From positions 248,001 through 312,000 of the forward strand of contig LNIY01000001.1 of NCBI GenBank assembly GCA_001449105.1: a DNA stretch of 64,000 bases, in the 5' to 3' direction. Shown piece after piece: positions 8,545 to 18,600 of this stretch. Source of the stretch: Caulobacter vibrioides (GTDB lineage: Bacteria > Pseudomonadota > Alphaproteobacteria > Caulobacterales > Caulobacteraceae). Numbering within the stretch: the stretch's first letter is position 1; each line of letters starts with the position of its first letter. The notes below the pieces were generated by a model that saw only the letters and a list, made by a program, of their open reading frames with translations, did no database searches and had not been told where the DNA came from. Made by a program: the position numbers and the translations under genes.

Positions 8545-9296
8545 CCGGCGACGCTCGCGCCTGGCTGCCGCCCGGCTTCATTCTGCGGGACGAGGTGCGC
8601 GCGGCCCTTGGCGGCGCCGTCGCCGCCTGGGCCGATCGCTGGTTCGAACAGCACGGCTTCAGCGCCTCGTCGCTGTCGGCCGAACGCCCCGCGACGCCGT
8701 CCGACCCGACGACCTGGCGTCGTCCCGCCGGAACGATCGCGATCGACTGCCCGGCCCGCGCCCGCGCGCGCCTGACCGGCCGCGCGCTCGACATGCGCCT
8801 GGAGTCGCAGGCCCTGCGCGACGGCGACCAGGCCCTGGTCGACGCCCTCGGCGAGCGCATCCTGAAGGACCTCGCGCTCGAACTGGAGGCCGCGTTCGGC
8901 GTTCGCCAGCCGGCTTCTTCGCCGAGGTCCGGCGCGCTGCTCTACGCGACGATCGGTGACGGCCAAAACGGCCCGGTCGCCAGCATCGCGGCGCCCGAAG
9001 AGCTGGTCCTGGCCTTCTGCCGCAGCCGCCTGCCGCCCCCGTCCGTCGGCGCCGACAAGCCGCTTCGCCCGATCGACGCCTGCGTCGGCGCCGAGACGGT
9101 CACGCTGTCGGCGGCGCTCGGCTCGGTCGAGATCTCCCTGGCCGAGTTCCAGGGCCTGGCCCCCGGCGACGTGCTGGTGCTCGACACCGGGGCGGACACC
9201 CTCCTGCCCCTGCGCCGCGCCGACGGGACCGACAGCGGCCTGCGCGGCCGCCTGACCCAATTGGACAACCAGGTCGCGTTGACGCTGGACGCCTGA
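8541..9296 (+). CDS. fliM: FliM-like flagellar switch protein
   Basis: The 251-aa product ends in a SpoA/FliN-like beta domain (about 175-251, with VEISLAEFQGLAPGDVLVLD), preceded by an alpha/beta region, as in FliM, the C-ring component linking FliG and FliN. Normal FliM is about 330 aa and starts with a CheY-P-binding motif of EIDALL type; no such motif is visible here. The TTG start at 8541 overlaps the flgE stop. The short form suggests a C-ring not directly controlled by CheY, which is inference. Confidence 0.78.
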   Translation: MTGDARAWLPPGFILRDEVRAALGGAVAAWADRWFEQHGFSASSLSAERPATPSDPTTWRRPAGTIAIDCPARARARLTGRALDMRLESQALRDGDQALVDALGERILKDLALELEAAFGVRQPASSPRSGALLYATIGDGQNGPVASIAAPEELVLAFCRSRLPPPSVGADKPLRPIDACVGAETVTLSAALGSVEISLAEFQGLAPGDVLVLDTGADTLLPLRRADGTDSGLRGRLTQLDNQVALTLDA

Positions 9297-9310
9297 TTTC
9301 GAGTAAGTTC

Positions 9311-9619
9311 ATGAAGACCACAGCCTCGCCGAAACCCGCCGCCCACTCCGATGGCGCATCCTCCAGCAAGCCCCTGCTGTCACTCGACTCCGGGGTGTTC
9401 AACGACGTCCCCGTGACGCTGCAGGCCCAGCTCGGGCAAGCCACGCTCTCCATCCAGGACATGCTGGCCCTGCGCGCCGGCTCGGTTGTGAAGCTCGACC
9501 TGAAGCTCAACGACCGGATCGAACTGCACCTCAACAGCTCGCTGGTCGCCCGCGGCGAAATCGTCGCCGTCGGCGACAACTTCGGCGTCCGCATCACCGA
9601 GATCGCCGAGCGCAAGTGA
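9311..9619 (+). CDS. fliN: Flagellar switch protein FliN
   Basis: The 102-aa FliN has a variable Pro/Ser-rich N-terminus and a complete C-terminal SpoA domain: VPVTLQAQLGQATLSIQDML, then the GSVVKLDLKLNDRIEL beta strands and GEIVAVGDNFGVRITEI. It forms the distal C-ring with FliM and docks FliH/FliI. The stop TGA overlaps the GTG start of fliO. Confidence 0.93.
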   Translation: MKTTASPKPAAHSDGASSSKPLLSLDSGVFNDVPVTLQAQLGQATLSIQDMLALRAGSVVKLDLKLNDRIELHLNSSLVARGEIVAVGDNFGVRITEIAERK

Positions 9620-9993
9620 CGACCCGCCTCTCCTTCACGGCGTCGCTTTCCCTGGCCGCCTGGCTGGCTGGCGGCTCGGCCTACGCCCAGCAGTTGGGCC
9701 AGGGCGGCGGGACCGACGTGCCGATCTGGCGGGTCCTGGGCGCCCTGCTGCTCTGCCTCACGCTGGTGGTGGGCGCCGCGCTCGCCCTCAAGCATCGCGT
9801 CAAGGGCGGCGCGCCGATCTTCAGCGACGCCAAGCGCCGCCTGCAACTGGTGGAGAGCGTACGCCTAAGCCATCAGGTCGACGTCTGCCTGCTCAAGCTG
9901 GACGATCGCGAGATCGTGGTCGCGGCCACGCCCCACGGCGCGGTGTTCCTGCCGTCGCAGGCGCCGGCCGCTCCTCCGGAGCAAGGCGCATGA
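9616..9993 (+). CDS. fliO: Flagellar biosynthesis protein FliO
   Basis: The 125-aa protein has an N-terminal hydrophobic signal/anchor, a transmembrane helix (about residues 36-57, VLGALLLCLTLVVGAALAL) and a small cytoplasmic domain with RRLQLVESVRLSHQVDVCLLK, the pattern of FliO, which assists FliP assembly. The GTG start overlaps the fliN stop and its end overlaps fliP. Position between fliN and fliP supports the call; FliO is weakly conserved. Confidence 0.85.
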   Translation: MTTRLSFTASLSLAAWLAGGSAYAQQLGQGGGTDVPIWRVLGALLLCLTLVVGAALALKHRVKGGAPIFSDAKRRLQLVESVRLSHQVDVCLLKLDDREIVVAATPHGAVFLPSQAPAAPPEQGA

Positions 9994-10784
9994 ACCGTCG
10001 TCCGCTGATCATCTTGCTGATCGGGATCCTGGCGCTGCTGTTCTGCGCCAGCGGCGTCACCGTCGCCGCCGCCCAGTCCGTTCCCGCAGCCGCGGCGACC
10101 GCTTCGGCGCCCTTGGCCAAGAGCGATCGTCCCGGCGCGATCAAGACCACCAAGGCCCAGACTTCCGAAGCGGTGCGCATCGCGCTGATCCTGACGCTGG
10201 CGACCCTGATCCCGGCGGTCGCCATCTGCATGACGCCCTTCATCCGGATCGTGGTGGTGCTCTCCATGATCCGGCACGCGTTCGGCATGCCCGAGACGCC
10301 GCCCAATCCGGTGCTGATCAGCCTCGCGCTGTTCCTGACCGCCTTCGCCATGCTGCCCACGGTGTCCACCATCAACAAGGACGCGCTGCAGCCGTTCCTG
10401 GAGGGACGGATCGTCGTCGAGGAAGCGATGGACAAGGGCGCAGAGCCCCTGCGCCAGTTCATGCTGCGCCAGGTCCACGACAAGGACCTGAAGACGATCT
10501 ACGACATTTCCCGCCAGCCCCTGCCTGCCCGCGCGACCGATGTCGGCCTTATGGAGCTGACCTCGGCCTTCATGCTCAACGAGCTGCGGGTGGCCTTCAA
10601 GATCGGCTTCGTCGTCCTGCTGCCCTTCCTTCTCATCGACCTGGTGGTGTCGAGCATCCTGCTGTCGCTCGGCATGCTCATGGTGCCCCCTTCGACCCTG
10701 TCTCTGCCCGTCAAAGTCCTGATGTTCGTTCTGGTCGACGGCTGGAGCCTCGTGCTCGAAGGGGTCGTCGGAAGCTTCAGATGA
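9990..10784 (+). CDS. fliP: Flagellar type III export gate protein FliP
   Basis: FliP is a core subunit of the export gate. The 264-aa protein has a cleavable signal peptide, then the family segments FIRIVVVLSMIRHAFGMPETPPNPVLISLALFLT (two adjoining blocks, about 85-120) and the C-terminal membrane block VSSILLSLGMLMVPPSTLSLPVK with VLVDGW. Length and motifs are standard. No fliQ, fliR, flhA or flhB follow; these must be elsewhere. Its end overlaps the sigma factor start. Confidence 0.96.
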   Translation: MNRRPLIILLIGILALLFCASGVTVAAAQSVPAAAATASAPLAKSDRPGAIKTTKAQTSEAVRIALILTLATLIPAVAICMTPFIRIVVVLSMIRHAFGMPETPPNPVLISLALFLTAFAMLPTVSTINKDALQPFLEGRIVVEEAMDKGAEPLRQFMLRQVHDKDLKTIYDISRQPLPARATDVGLMELTSAFMLNELRVAFKIGFVVLLPFLLIDLVVSSILLSLGMLMVPPSTLSLPVKVLMFVLVDGWSLVLEGVVGSFR

Positions 10785-11539
10785 CGGCGGCGCGCCAGAC
10801 CACGGAAACCGGGGCCTTCGACGAGGTCGCGGAAGCCGAACTGTGGCGCGCCTTCAAGCAGCAGGGCTCGGCCGCGGCGCGCGAAGCGCTGTTCGACCTT
10901 CACCTCGCCTTCGCCCAGCAGATCGCGCGCAAGCATTTCCTGGACCGTCGCGGCGGCGGCATAGAACTGGCCGAACTGCAGCAACTGGCGTCGCTGGGCC
11001 TGATCGAGGCGCTGGACGGCTTCGACCCCGAGCGGGCCGTTCCCTTTCGGGGCTACGCCCGCAAGCGGATTTCCGGAGCCATACTCGACGGACTGTCGAA
11101 ACTCAGCGAAGCCCGCGAGCAAGCCTCGCTGCGCAATCGCGCCAGGCGCGACCGCGTGAGCTCCCTGAGCCCGACGCCGGCCGCCGAAGGCCGCAACGCC
11201 CTGGACGAGTTGATCGAACTGGCGACCGGCCTGGCGATCGGGTTCATGCTCGAGGACACCTCGCTGTTCGTCGACGAGGAGCAGCCCGCACGCCAGCCCA
11301 GCGCCTACGACAGCCTGGCCTGGAAACAGACCGCCGGCCGCATGCTGAAGGAGGTCGAGCGCCTGCCCGAACGCGAGCGCGCGATCATCCGCCGCCACTA
11401 CCTGGCCGGCATGCCCTTCGAGGAGGTCGCCGACCTCATGGGGCTGACAAAGGGACGCGTGTCCCAGATACACCGGGCGGCGCTCGCCCTTCTGCGCAAG
11501 CGGTTGGCGAACGCCCGCGATTTCAGACTGGAGAGATGA
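10781..11539 (+). CDS. fliA: Sigma-28 (FliA/WhiG) family RNA polymerase sigma factor
   Basis: The 252-aa protein has sigma region 2 (about 45-110: ELQQLASLGLIEALDGFDPERAVPFRGYA) and a C-terminal region 4 helix-turn-helix (about 190-240: LPERERAIIRRHY, then EEVADLMGLTKGRVSQIH). That is the layout of FliA-type sigma-28, which transcribes late flagellar genes. The region 3 linker is divergent. It is translated by overlap with fliP, so the operon carries its own late-gene regulator. The symbol is by family, not by proven orthology. Confidence 0.85.
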   Translation: MTAARQTTETGAFDEVAEAELWRAFKQQGSAAAREALFDLHLAFAQQIARKHFLDRRGGGIELAELQQLASLGLIEALDGFDPERAVPFRGYARKRISGAILDGLSKLSEAREQASLRNRARRDRVSSLSPTPAAEGRNALDELIELATGLAIGFMLEDTSLFVDEEQPARQPSAYDSLAWKQTAGRMLKEVERLPERERAIIRRHYLAGMPFEEVADLMGLTKGRVSQIHRAALALLRKRLANARDFRLER

Positions 11540-11542
11540 GCC

Positions 11543-12130
11543 ATGCAGCAAGCCGACGGACTTTGCCCCGATGACCAGCTCTCGGACGCGATGGCGGCCC
11601 TTGGAACCGATCCCGAAGGCGCCATCCTGCGCACCCAGGCGCTGGCCGCGGACTTCCCCAACGACGCCCGCGTCCAGTTCCTGCACGGCTCGCTTCTGGC
11701 CGGAAGCCAGCGCTACGCCGAGGCCGACGGCTTCATGCAGAAGGCCGTCGATCTCGAACCGAACTATCACATCGCCCGCTACCAGCTGGGTTTCCTGAAG
11801 TTCACCTCCGGCGACGTCGTCGGCGCGGCGACCGCCTGGGAGCCGCTGGGCGCCCTGTCGGCGGACGACCCGCTGCGCCTGTTCGTGGTCGGCCACATCC
11901 ATCTCGCCCAGGACCAGTTCCAGGACGCCCTGGCCGCCTTCCGCCAAGGCGTCCGGCGCAACGAACTCTATCCTCCCGTCAACGGCGACATCGAGCTCCT
12001 GATCGCCAGGATCGAGGAAACCCTGGCCTCCGGCGCGGCGAGCGAGGCGACCCCGGTGGACGAGAGCGAAGAGATGTCGGCCGCCCACTGGCTGCTCAAG
12101 CGGCACGACGACGGCCAGACGCGTCACTAG
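11543..12130 (+). CDS. TPR-repeat protein at end of flagellar operon
   Basis: The 195-aa soluble protein contains about three tetratricopeptide-like repeats (residues about 40-150; for example YAEADGFMQKAVDLEPNYH and DQFQDALAAFRQGVRRNE). It starts three bases after the sigma factor stop with a GAGAGATGAGCC ribosome region. TPR proteins act as scaffolds or chaperones. A role in flagellar assembly or in control of the sigma factor is suggested only by operon position. Confidence 0.8.
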   Translation: MQQADGLCPDDQLSDAMAALGTDPEGAILRTQALAADFPNDARVQFLHGSLLAGSQRYAEADGFMQKAVDLEPNYHIARYQLGFLKFTSGDVVGAATAWEPLGALSADDPLRLFVVGHIHLAQDQFQDALAAFRQGVRRNELYPPVNGDIELLIARIEETLASGAASEATPVDESEEMSAAHWLLKRHDDGQTRH

Positions 12131-12164
12131 CCGCGCATCGCCCGCAGGAGGCATATAGCCGGCC

Positions 12165-12494
12165 ATGGATCCCATCTCGAACGCCGAGCGCCTCGCGCTC
12201 ATCCTGCGGCAGCGGCTTCTCGAGCGCGCCCGGCGCCAGGCCTCGTCGAGCGCGACCGAACGCACGCCCCAGCGGCCGGCCGCGTCCCAAACCGCCCCGC
12301 TGGAAGGGCTGGCGCTGCCCGAACGCCGCCGGGCGCTGATCAGCGCCGTCCTCCTGGAACAGTTCGGCGCCGAGTTCGCCAACGAGGCCCGCTTCCATCA
12401 GGTCGTGGCCAGGGTCTGCGAGGCCCTGGAGAGCGATCCCCAGACCGTTCGCCTCGTCGACGCGGCCCTGTCGGAAACGCTCAAGAGCGACTGA
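12165..12494 (+). CDS. Small hypothetical protein after the flagellar operon
   Basis: The 109-aa product has no family I recognise. It has an Arg-rich helical N-terminus, a Pro/Ala linker, and a C-terminal helical domain (about 50-108, with RRALISAVLLEQFGAEFANEARF). The C-terminal region resembles the general size of small helical regulators but no function can be assigned. An AGGAGG sequence lies about 15 bases before the ATG. It is the last gene of the co-directional flagellar block. Confidence 0.7.
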   Translation: MDPISNAERLALILRQRLLERARRQASSSATERTPQRPAASQTAPLEGLALPERRRALISAVLLEQFGAEFANEARFHQVVARVCEALESDPQTVRLVDAALSETLKSD

Positions 12495-12601
12495 CGGCCG
12501 AACGATCGCGAGACGTGATTTTTTCCTAAACTCCCGCGACGAGATCACGACCCTCTCAATGACGGCTTGCGGTGCGAGCCGGCTCATTGCTGGGGGCGCA
12601 C

Positions 12602-15600
12602 ATGGTTGCGGTGATCGCGGGTTCGGGCCTGGGCCTGGAGCGGAGTTCGGCTTACGTGCTGGGCTCGCGGGGAACGCTGGGCCAGGCGTCGTTCGGGCGC
12701 GCGGGCGAGAACGTCTACGTCAACGCCGCCACCGGCAACCTGGTGATCTCCAACGTCGACGAGATGCTCATCGGCCGAGGCGAGGACGCCCGGGTCGCGC
12801 GCACCTACAACAGCCTCGGGCAGCTGACCGACGAGAACCAGGACAACTGGATCACCGGTCTGGGGCGTCGCCTCTTCGGCCTGACCGGTACCGCGAACAC
12901 CGCCGGATCCAAGATCTATCGGACCGATTGGGACGGCTCGGAAGCGCTCTACACCTACGACGCCGCCAAGGCCGCCTACGTCTCGACCGAAGGCGGCGGC
13001 GCCTACGACACGATCACCTTCTCGGGCGGCGTCTGGGGCTGGAAGGACGGCGACACCGGCGTCGTCGAGGCATACGACCCGGCCAACGGCAACCGCCTGC
13101 AGACCGTCACTGACCGCGACGGCAACATTCAGAGCTACGCCTACAACAGCGCGGGCCGCCCCACGCGGATCACCAACGCCGACGGCGGCTACACCGAACT
13201 GGTCTGGGGCGGCGCCAACGGCAACCTGCTCGCGCAGCTGGTCAGCTACAAGCCGGACGGTTCCTCGGCCCTCACCCGCGTCCGCTATACCTATGACAGC
13301 CTTGATCGTCTTTCGACCGTCACCGTCGACCTGACGCCGAGCGACAACAGCATCGCCGACGGCAAGACCTACGTCACCACCTACACCTACGACGGGACCA
13401 GCAAGCGCATCGCGTCGATCAGCCAGACCGACGGCTCGCGGCTGGACATCACCTATACCTTGGTCGGCAGCGACTATCGCGTCGCCAGCCTGTCGCAGAC
13501 CGTGTCTGCGGGCGTCACTCGCACCACGACTTTCGCGTACGACACCACTCAGAGAAAGACAGTCGTCACCGACGCGTCAGACACCGGCACGATAGGCGCC
13601 ACTACGCTGATATACACCCAGGAGGGCCAGCTCTTGCGGGTGAGCGGCCCAAGCGCCGGCGACGGAACTCCGCACTACTTATCGGTCGATTTTCAATACA
13701 ATAGCAGCGGCGACGTCACCCTCGTCAATCAGGGAGGCGGCAACATCACCGCCTATACCTACGACGCCAATGGCAACTGCATTCTGGAGCGCGACCCCGT
13801 CGGCAATGGCGTCGCCCGCACCTATTCATCCGACAACAAGCTGCTGACCGAAACCCGTGGACGCGTCGTCGCGGCGCCGAACGGACCGACGGTTCTGGCC
13901 TTCGAAAACACGAGCGGCGTTTTCACGTTCCGGCTGCCTGACGGCGCCCAAGCTCCGGGTTTCTTTGACTACACGCCCTCCACCGGCGGCAAGCTCCTCG
14001 GCCTCGGCGATCTCAATGGCGACGGAAAGACCGATTGGATCTTCAGCGCGCCCAGCTATCCGAACAATCTTCAGATCCGTTCGGGCGGGTATCAAGGCGG
14101 CGTCGAAGGTTATGGGGTCGACTGGAGCGTTGTCGCACTCGGCGATTTCGATGGCGACGGCAATGACGACATCCTGTTCCGGAAGGGCGAGGAGTACGCC
14201 TACAAGCGCATGATGGGGGTGACCCCGCTAGGCTCTCACTATATCGGCCCCGCCACGGGCTTCTCCCTCGTGGGCGTCGGCGACATCAACGGCGACGGCA
14301 AGGACGACATTCTCTTACAGAACCCCGCCGGCGGCGCCGTCACCGCCTGGATGATGGGCTCGGCGGGCGTCGCCTCGACACTGACGATAAGCGGGATCGC
14401 GGCCGGCAGCACGGTAGTGGCGGTCGGCGACCTGAACGGCAACGGAAAAGCCGATCTGATCCTCAAGAACGGCTCCATGATCTCCAGCGCGCTGCTTGAT
14501 GGCAACGTCGTGGTCGGTGGCGGCGACATCGGCGAAGTGAGCGCCGGTTGGTCGGTCTCGGGCCTGGCCGACGCCAACGCCGACGGCCTCATGGACATCA
14601 TATTCCGCCATACGGACAACACCGTCGCGTACTGGTACATGCAGAACAACGTAGTCGGCGGCTGGAGCACGCTCGCCCCGTCGGCGAGAGGAGCGCTGGC
14701 CGGCGTCTATCAAGGCGCTCTTGTGAGCACCGTCGAAGGGACGACCACTCGGTACGTCTACAACGCTCAAGGTCACATTCGCTTCGCCTTGAGCCCGACC
14801 GGGCAGGTGACCGAGTACCGCTACAACAGCTACGGCCAGCTCTCGACGACCATTACCTATCCCGCGCAGGCCTACAGCCTGAGCGGGTTGAGCCAGACCC
14901 AGACGCCCAGCGAAAGCCAACTTATCGCCTGGGTCGACGGCCTGGCCAACAAGAGCACGACGACCCGGACCGACGCCTACTACGACTTCCGCGGAAACCT
15001 CGCGACGACGATCTCGTACGGCCAGACGCTGGCCGACGGCAGCGGCGACGCCGCGGCTTCCAGCGAAATCACGCGTACGGAGTACATCTACGACCAGACC
15101 GGCCGGCTGCTCAGCCGACAGATCGTGGGCGCCAGCGGCAGCGAGGTCTTCGTCTATGACGGCCTGGGCCGTAGGATCGCCGCCACGGACTTCACCGGCC
15201 AGAGCACGACGACCGCGTTCCAGGACGCGAGCTCGACGACCGTCATTACCCTTGCCAACGGCCTCACCCAGACCGCGGTCTATGACAAGACCGGCGCGCT
15301 ACTCACCTATACCCAGTCGGGCGCCGGCGTTTCCACGTCCACCGTGCAGTACGAATATGACACCGTCGGACGCTTGAGGATCGTCACCGATGCGACCGGC
15401 CTCAAGACGCGGTTTCTGTACGACAATCTCGGCCGCAAGACCGGCGAGATCGATCCCAACGGCACCCTGACCGAGTACCGGTACGACACCCAAAACCGGC
15501 TGGTGCGGACCATCCGCTACGTAACCGAACTGACGGCCTCTCAAGCCGTCACGATGAACCCCATCCAGTACACCCGTCCGGCCGCTCAGCACTTCGACGT

Positions 15601-18600
15601 CAACGAGTGGAACATCTACGACCAGGCAGGACGACTGGTCCAGACGATCGGCAACGACGGCGCGGTCGTCAACTACACCTACGACCGTCAGTCGCAGCTG
15701 ATCAGCGCGACCCGGTTCATCACTTTGCTGGACTACACGACCCGAACCAACCTCATGGCGTCGACATCGACGCCGACAGCCCCGTTCGCCGTGACGGCGA
15801 CGCCTTTGGACCGCACCACCCGCTACTACTACGACGCCGATGGCAAGCTGGTGGGCACGCTCGACGGCGAGGGCTTCCTTACCCGCACGCTCTACGACAA
15901 CGCCGGGCGCAAGATCCGAACGATCGCCTACAGCAACCGCGCGGCCTACGCGTTGCGGCCGAGCGGCACGCTCGCGCAGTTGATTGCCAGCATCGACCCC
16001 GCCGCGACCGACATCCACAACTGGTTCCTGTATGACAATCGCGGCCTGCTGATGGCTGCGATCGACGGCGAAGGCGGGATCACGCGCTACCACTATGATC
16101 GCGCCGGAAATCTCGACCAGATGGTTGTCGGCCAGAAGCTGACCCCCGCCCAGGTCACCGGCTACCAGACAACGCCGCCCACCTTGGCGGGGCTGCCCGC
16201 CGCGCAAGCGGGCCAGGTGCTGGAAGTCACCAACTACACGCGCGACGCCTACGGCAAGCTGCTGACGGAAACGCGCGTCCTCACCGGCGGCGCCCAGGAG
16301 ACCGACCAGTACGTCTATGACGCCGTCGGCAACCTGGTGAAGGTGACTGTCGCGGCCGGCGGCGCGGACGCGCGCCGCCCCCCCCGCCGCTACGACGTCC
16401 TGGGCCGCTTGACCGGCGAACTGTCCGGCGAGGGTTCGGCCGCCCTGGCCGCGCTCGGCGGCTCGCCCAGCCAGGCGCAGGTCGACCAGGTCTGGGCCGA
16501 ATGGGGCGTGCTCTACGCCTACGACGCCGCCGGCCGCCTGATCAGCAAGACGACGCCGAACAGCGCGAACGCCGCGGGCGACAAGACCGTCTACTACTAC
16601 GACGAAGACGGCGCGCTGCGGTTCGCCATCAATGCGCTCGGCGAGGTGGTCGAGCACCGTTACCGCCACCTGGGCCGCACGCAGGACACGATCGTCTATG
16701 CGTCGAGGATCTCGACCAGCGGCCTGACGGGCGGCCTGGTGACCACGGCCCTGACCAATGCGGTGGCCGCGATCGCCAGACCCGGGCTCGACAGCACCAC
16801 CACGGTCGTCCGCAACGCCGACGGGACCATCATCTCGAGTACCGACGCTCTCGGCAACGTCACGGTCAATGGCTACAACGCCTTTGGCGAGCGGATCTGG
16901 CAGACGACGCCGTCCTCGAGCGGCGTCATCAACACGGCCTGGAACTACGACAACCGTGGCCTGCTGAACTGGACGGAGCTGGACTACATCAGCGCCACCG
17001 GCGCCATAACCACCCAGGTCACCTACGACGCCTTCGGGCGGGTGATCTATCAGACCGACGCCAATGGCCAAACGAGCAGCGCCACCTACGACCGGGCGGG
17101 TCGCACGATCACCACCACCGACCGGACCGGCAAGGTCACGGCCTATACCTACGACGGCCGCGGTCACACGGTCAGCATCACCGACCGCAACGGCAAGGCC
17201 ACGCTTGTCGGGGTGAACGCCTTTGGGCGGACCCTGACCACGACCACGCCGGAAGGCCTGACCACCACCGTCCAGAAGAACGCCCACGGCGATACGGTGC
17301 AGGTCACCGACGGCGGCGGCCGCGTGACCACCTTCACCTACGACAAGGACGGCAATCTCAAGACCGCCACCGACGCCGCCGGCGCGACCACCAGTGGCTA
17401 CGACAAGGCCGGCCGTCTCAGCTTCACCGTCGACGCCCGAGGCTCCAAGACCAGCTACACCTACGACGCCGCCAGCCGCGTCCTGACGCGCAAGGTCGAC
17501 GACGGCGGACTGAACCTGGTCACCACCTACACCTACGACGCCAAGGGCCAGCAGGTGCGGGTCACCGACCCGGCCGGCGTCATCACCCAGTTCGACTATG
17601 ATCAGGCCGGCAACAAGATCATGGTCACCGTCGACCCCGACGGCCTGTTCCTGTGGACTCTGTATACCTACGACGCCAAGGGCCGCGTCCTGACCAAGGT
17701 CGATGGCCAGGCCATGGAGGTCGACGACCGTACGATCCACTATACTTACGATAAGGCCGGTCGGCTCATCTACGAAACGGTCGATCCTTTCGACGTTTCT
17801 CTCACCACCAGCTATACTTACGACAAGAACGGCAACGTCACCAAACGCGCCGATCCCGCCGACGGGGTGACGCGCTATGTCTACGACGCCGAAGGCCGGC
17901 TGATCTGGACCGTCGATCCGGTCGGCGCGGTCACCAGGACGAGCTACGACGGCGAAGGCCGCCTGGTCTCCACGCGCCGCTACGCCAACACTGTCGCCGC
18001 CGCCACCCTGGCCAGCTGGACCAGCGCCACGCTCACCGACGCGACGGTCAGCGCCGCCGTCGCCACCTCGGGCGCCGACGAACTGAGCGCCTTCACCTAC
18101 GACGGCGACGGCCGGTTGAAGTACCGCCTCGACAGCCTCTCGCGCCCGACCGAGTACGTCTATGACGGGTCGGGCAACGTCACGACGGTGATCGAGTACG
18201 GCGCGGCGATCAACGCCGCCGCCGACTACACCGCCGCCTACGTCCAGGGCCAGATCAACAGCCTGGGCCTGGCGGGTCACGCTCAGACTCGCGTCAGCCG
18301 CAACGCCTACGACGCCGCCAATCGCCTGAACTATACGGTCGACGCCGCCGGCGGGGTCACCGAGTTCACGCGCGACGGCGCGGGCAATGTCATTCGCACC
18401 GTCCGCTTCGCCGCGGCCTTCACGGCCACCGGCGCGGTCACGACCGCGGACCTGCAGGCCTGGGCCGGCGCCAACATCAGCGCCAGCCTCAACCGCGTCA
18501 GCCGCGCGCTCTACGACGGCGCCGGCCGGGCCGTGTACGCCCTCGACGCCGAGAACTACCTGACCGAGGTCAAGTACGACGCCGCCAGCCGGATCATCCG

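Noticed and set aside
12495..12601. Sigma-28 promoter before the RHS gene
   Set aside because: A CTAAA-like box is present but no GCCGATAA-like -10 follows at the right distance.
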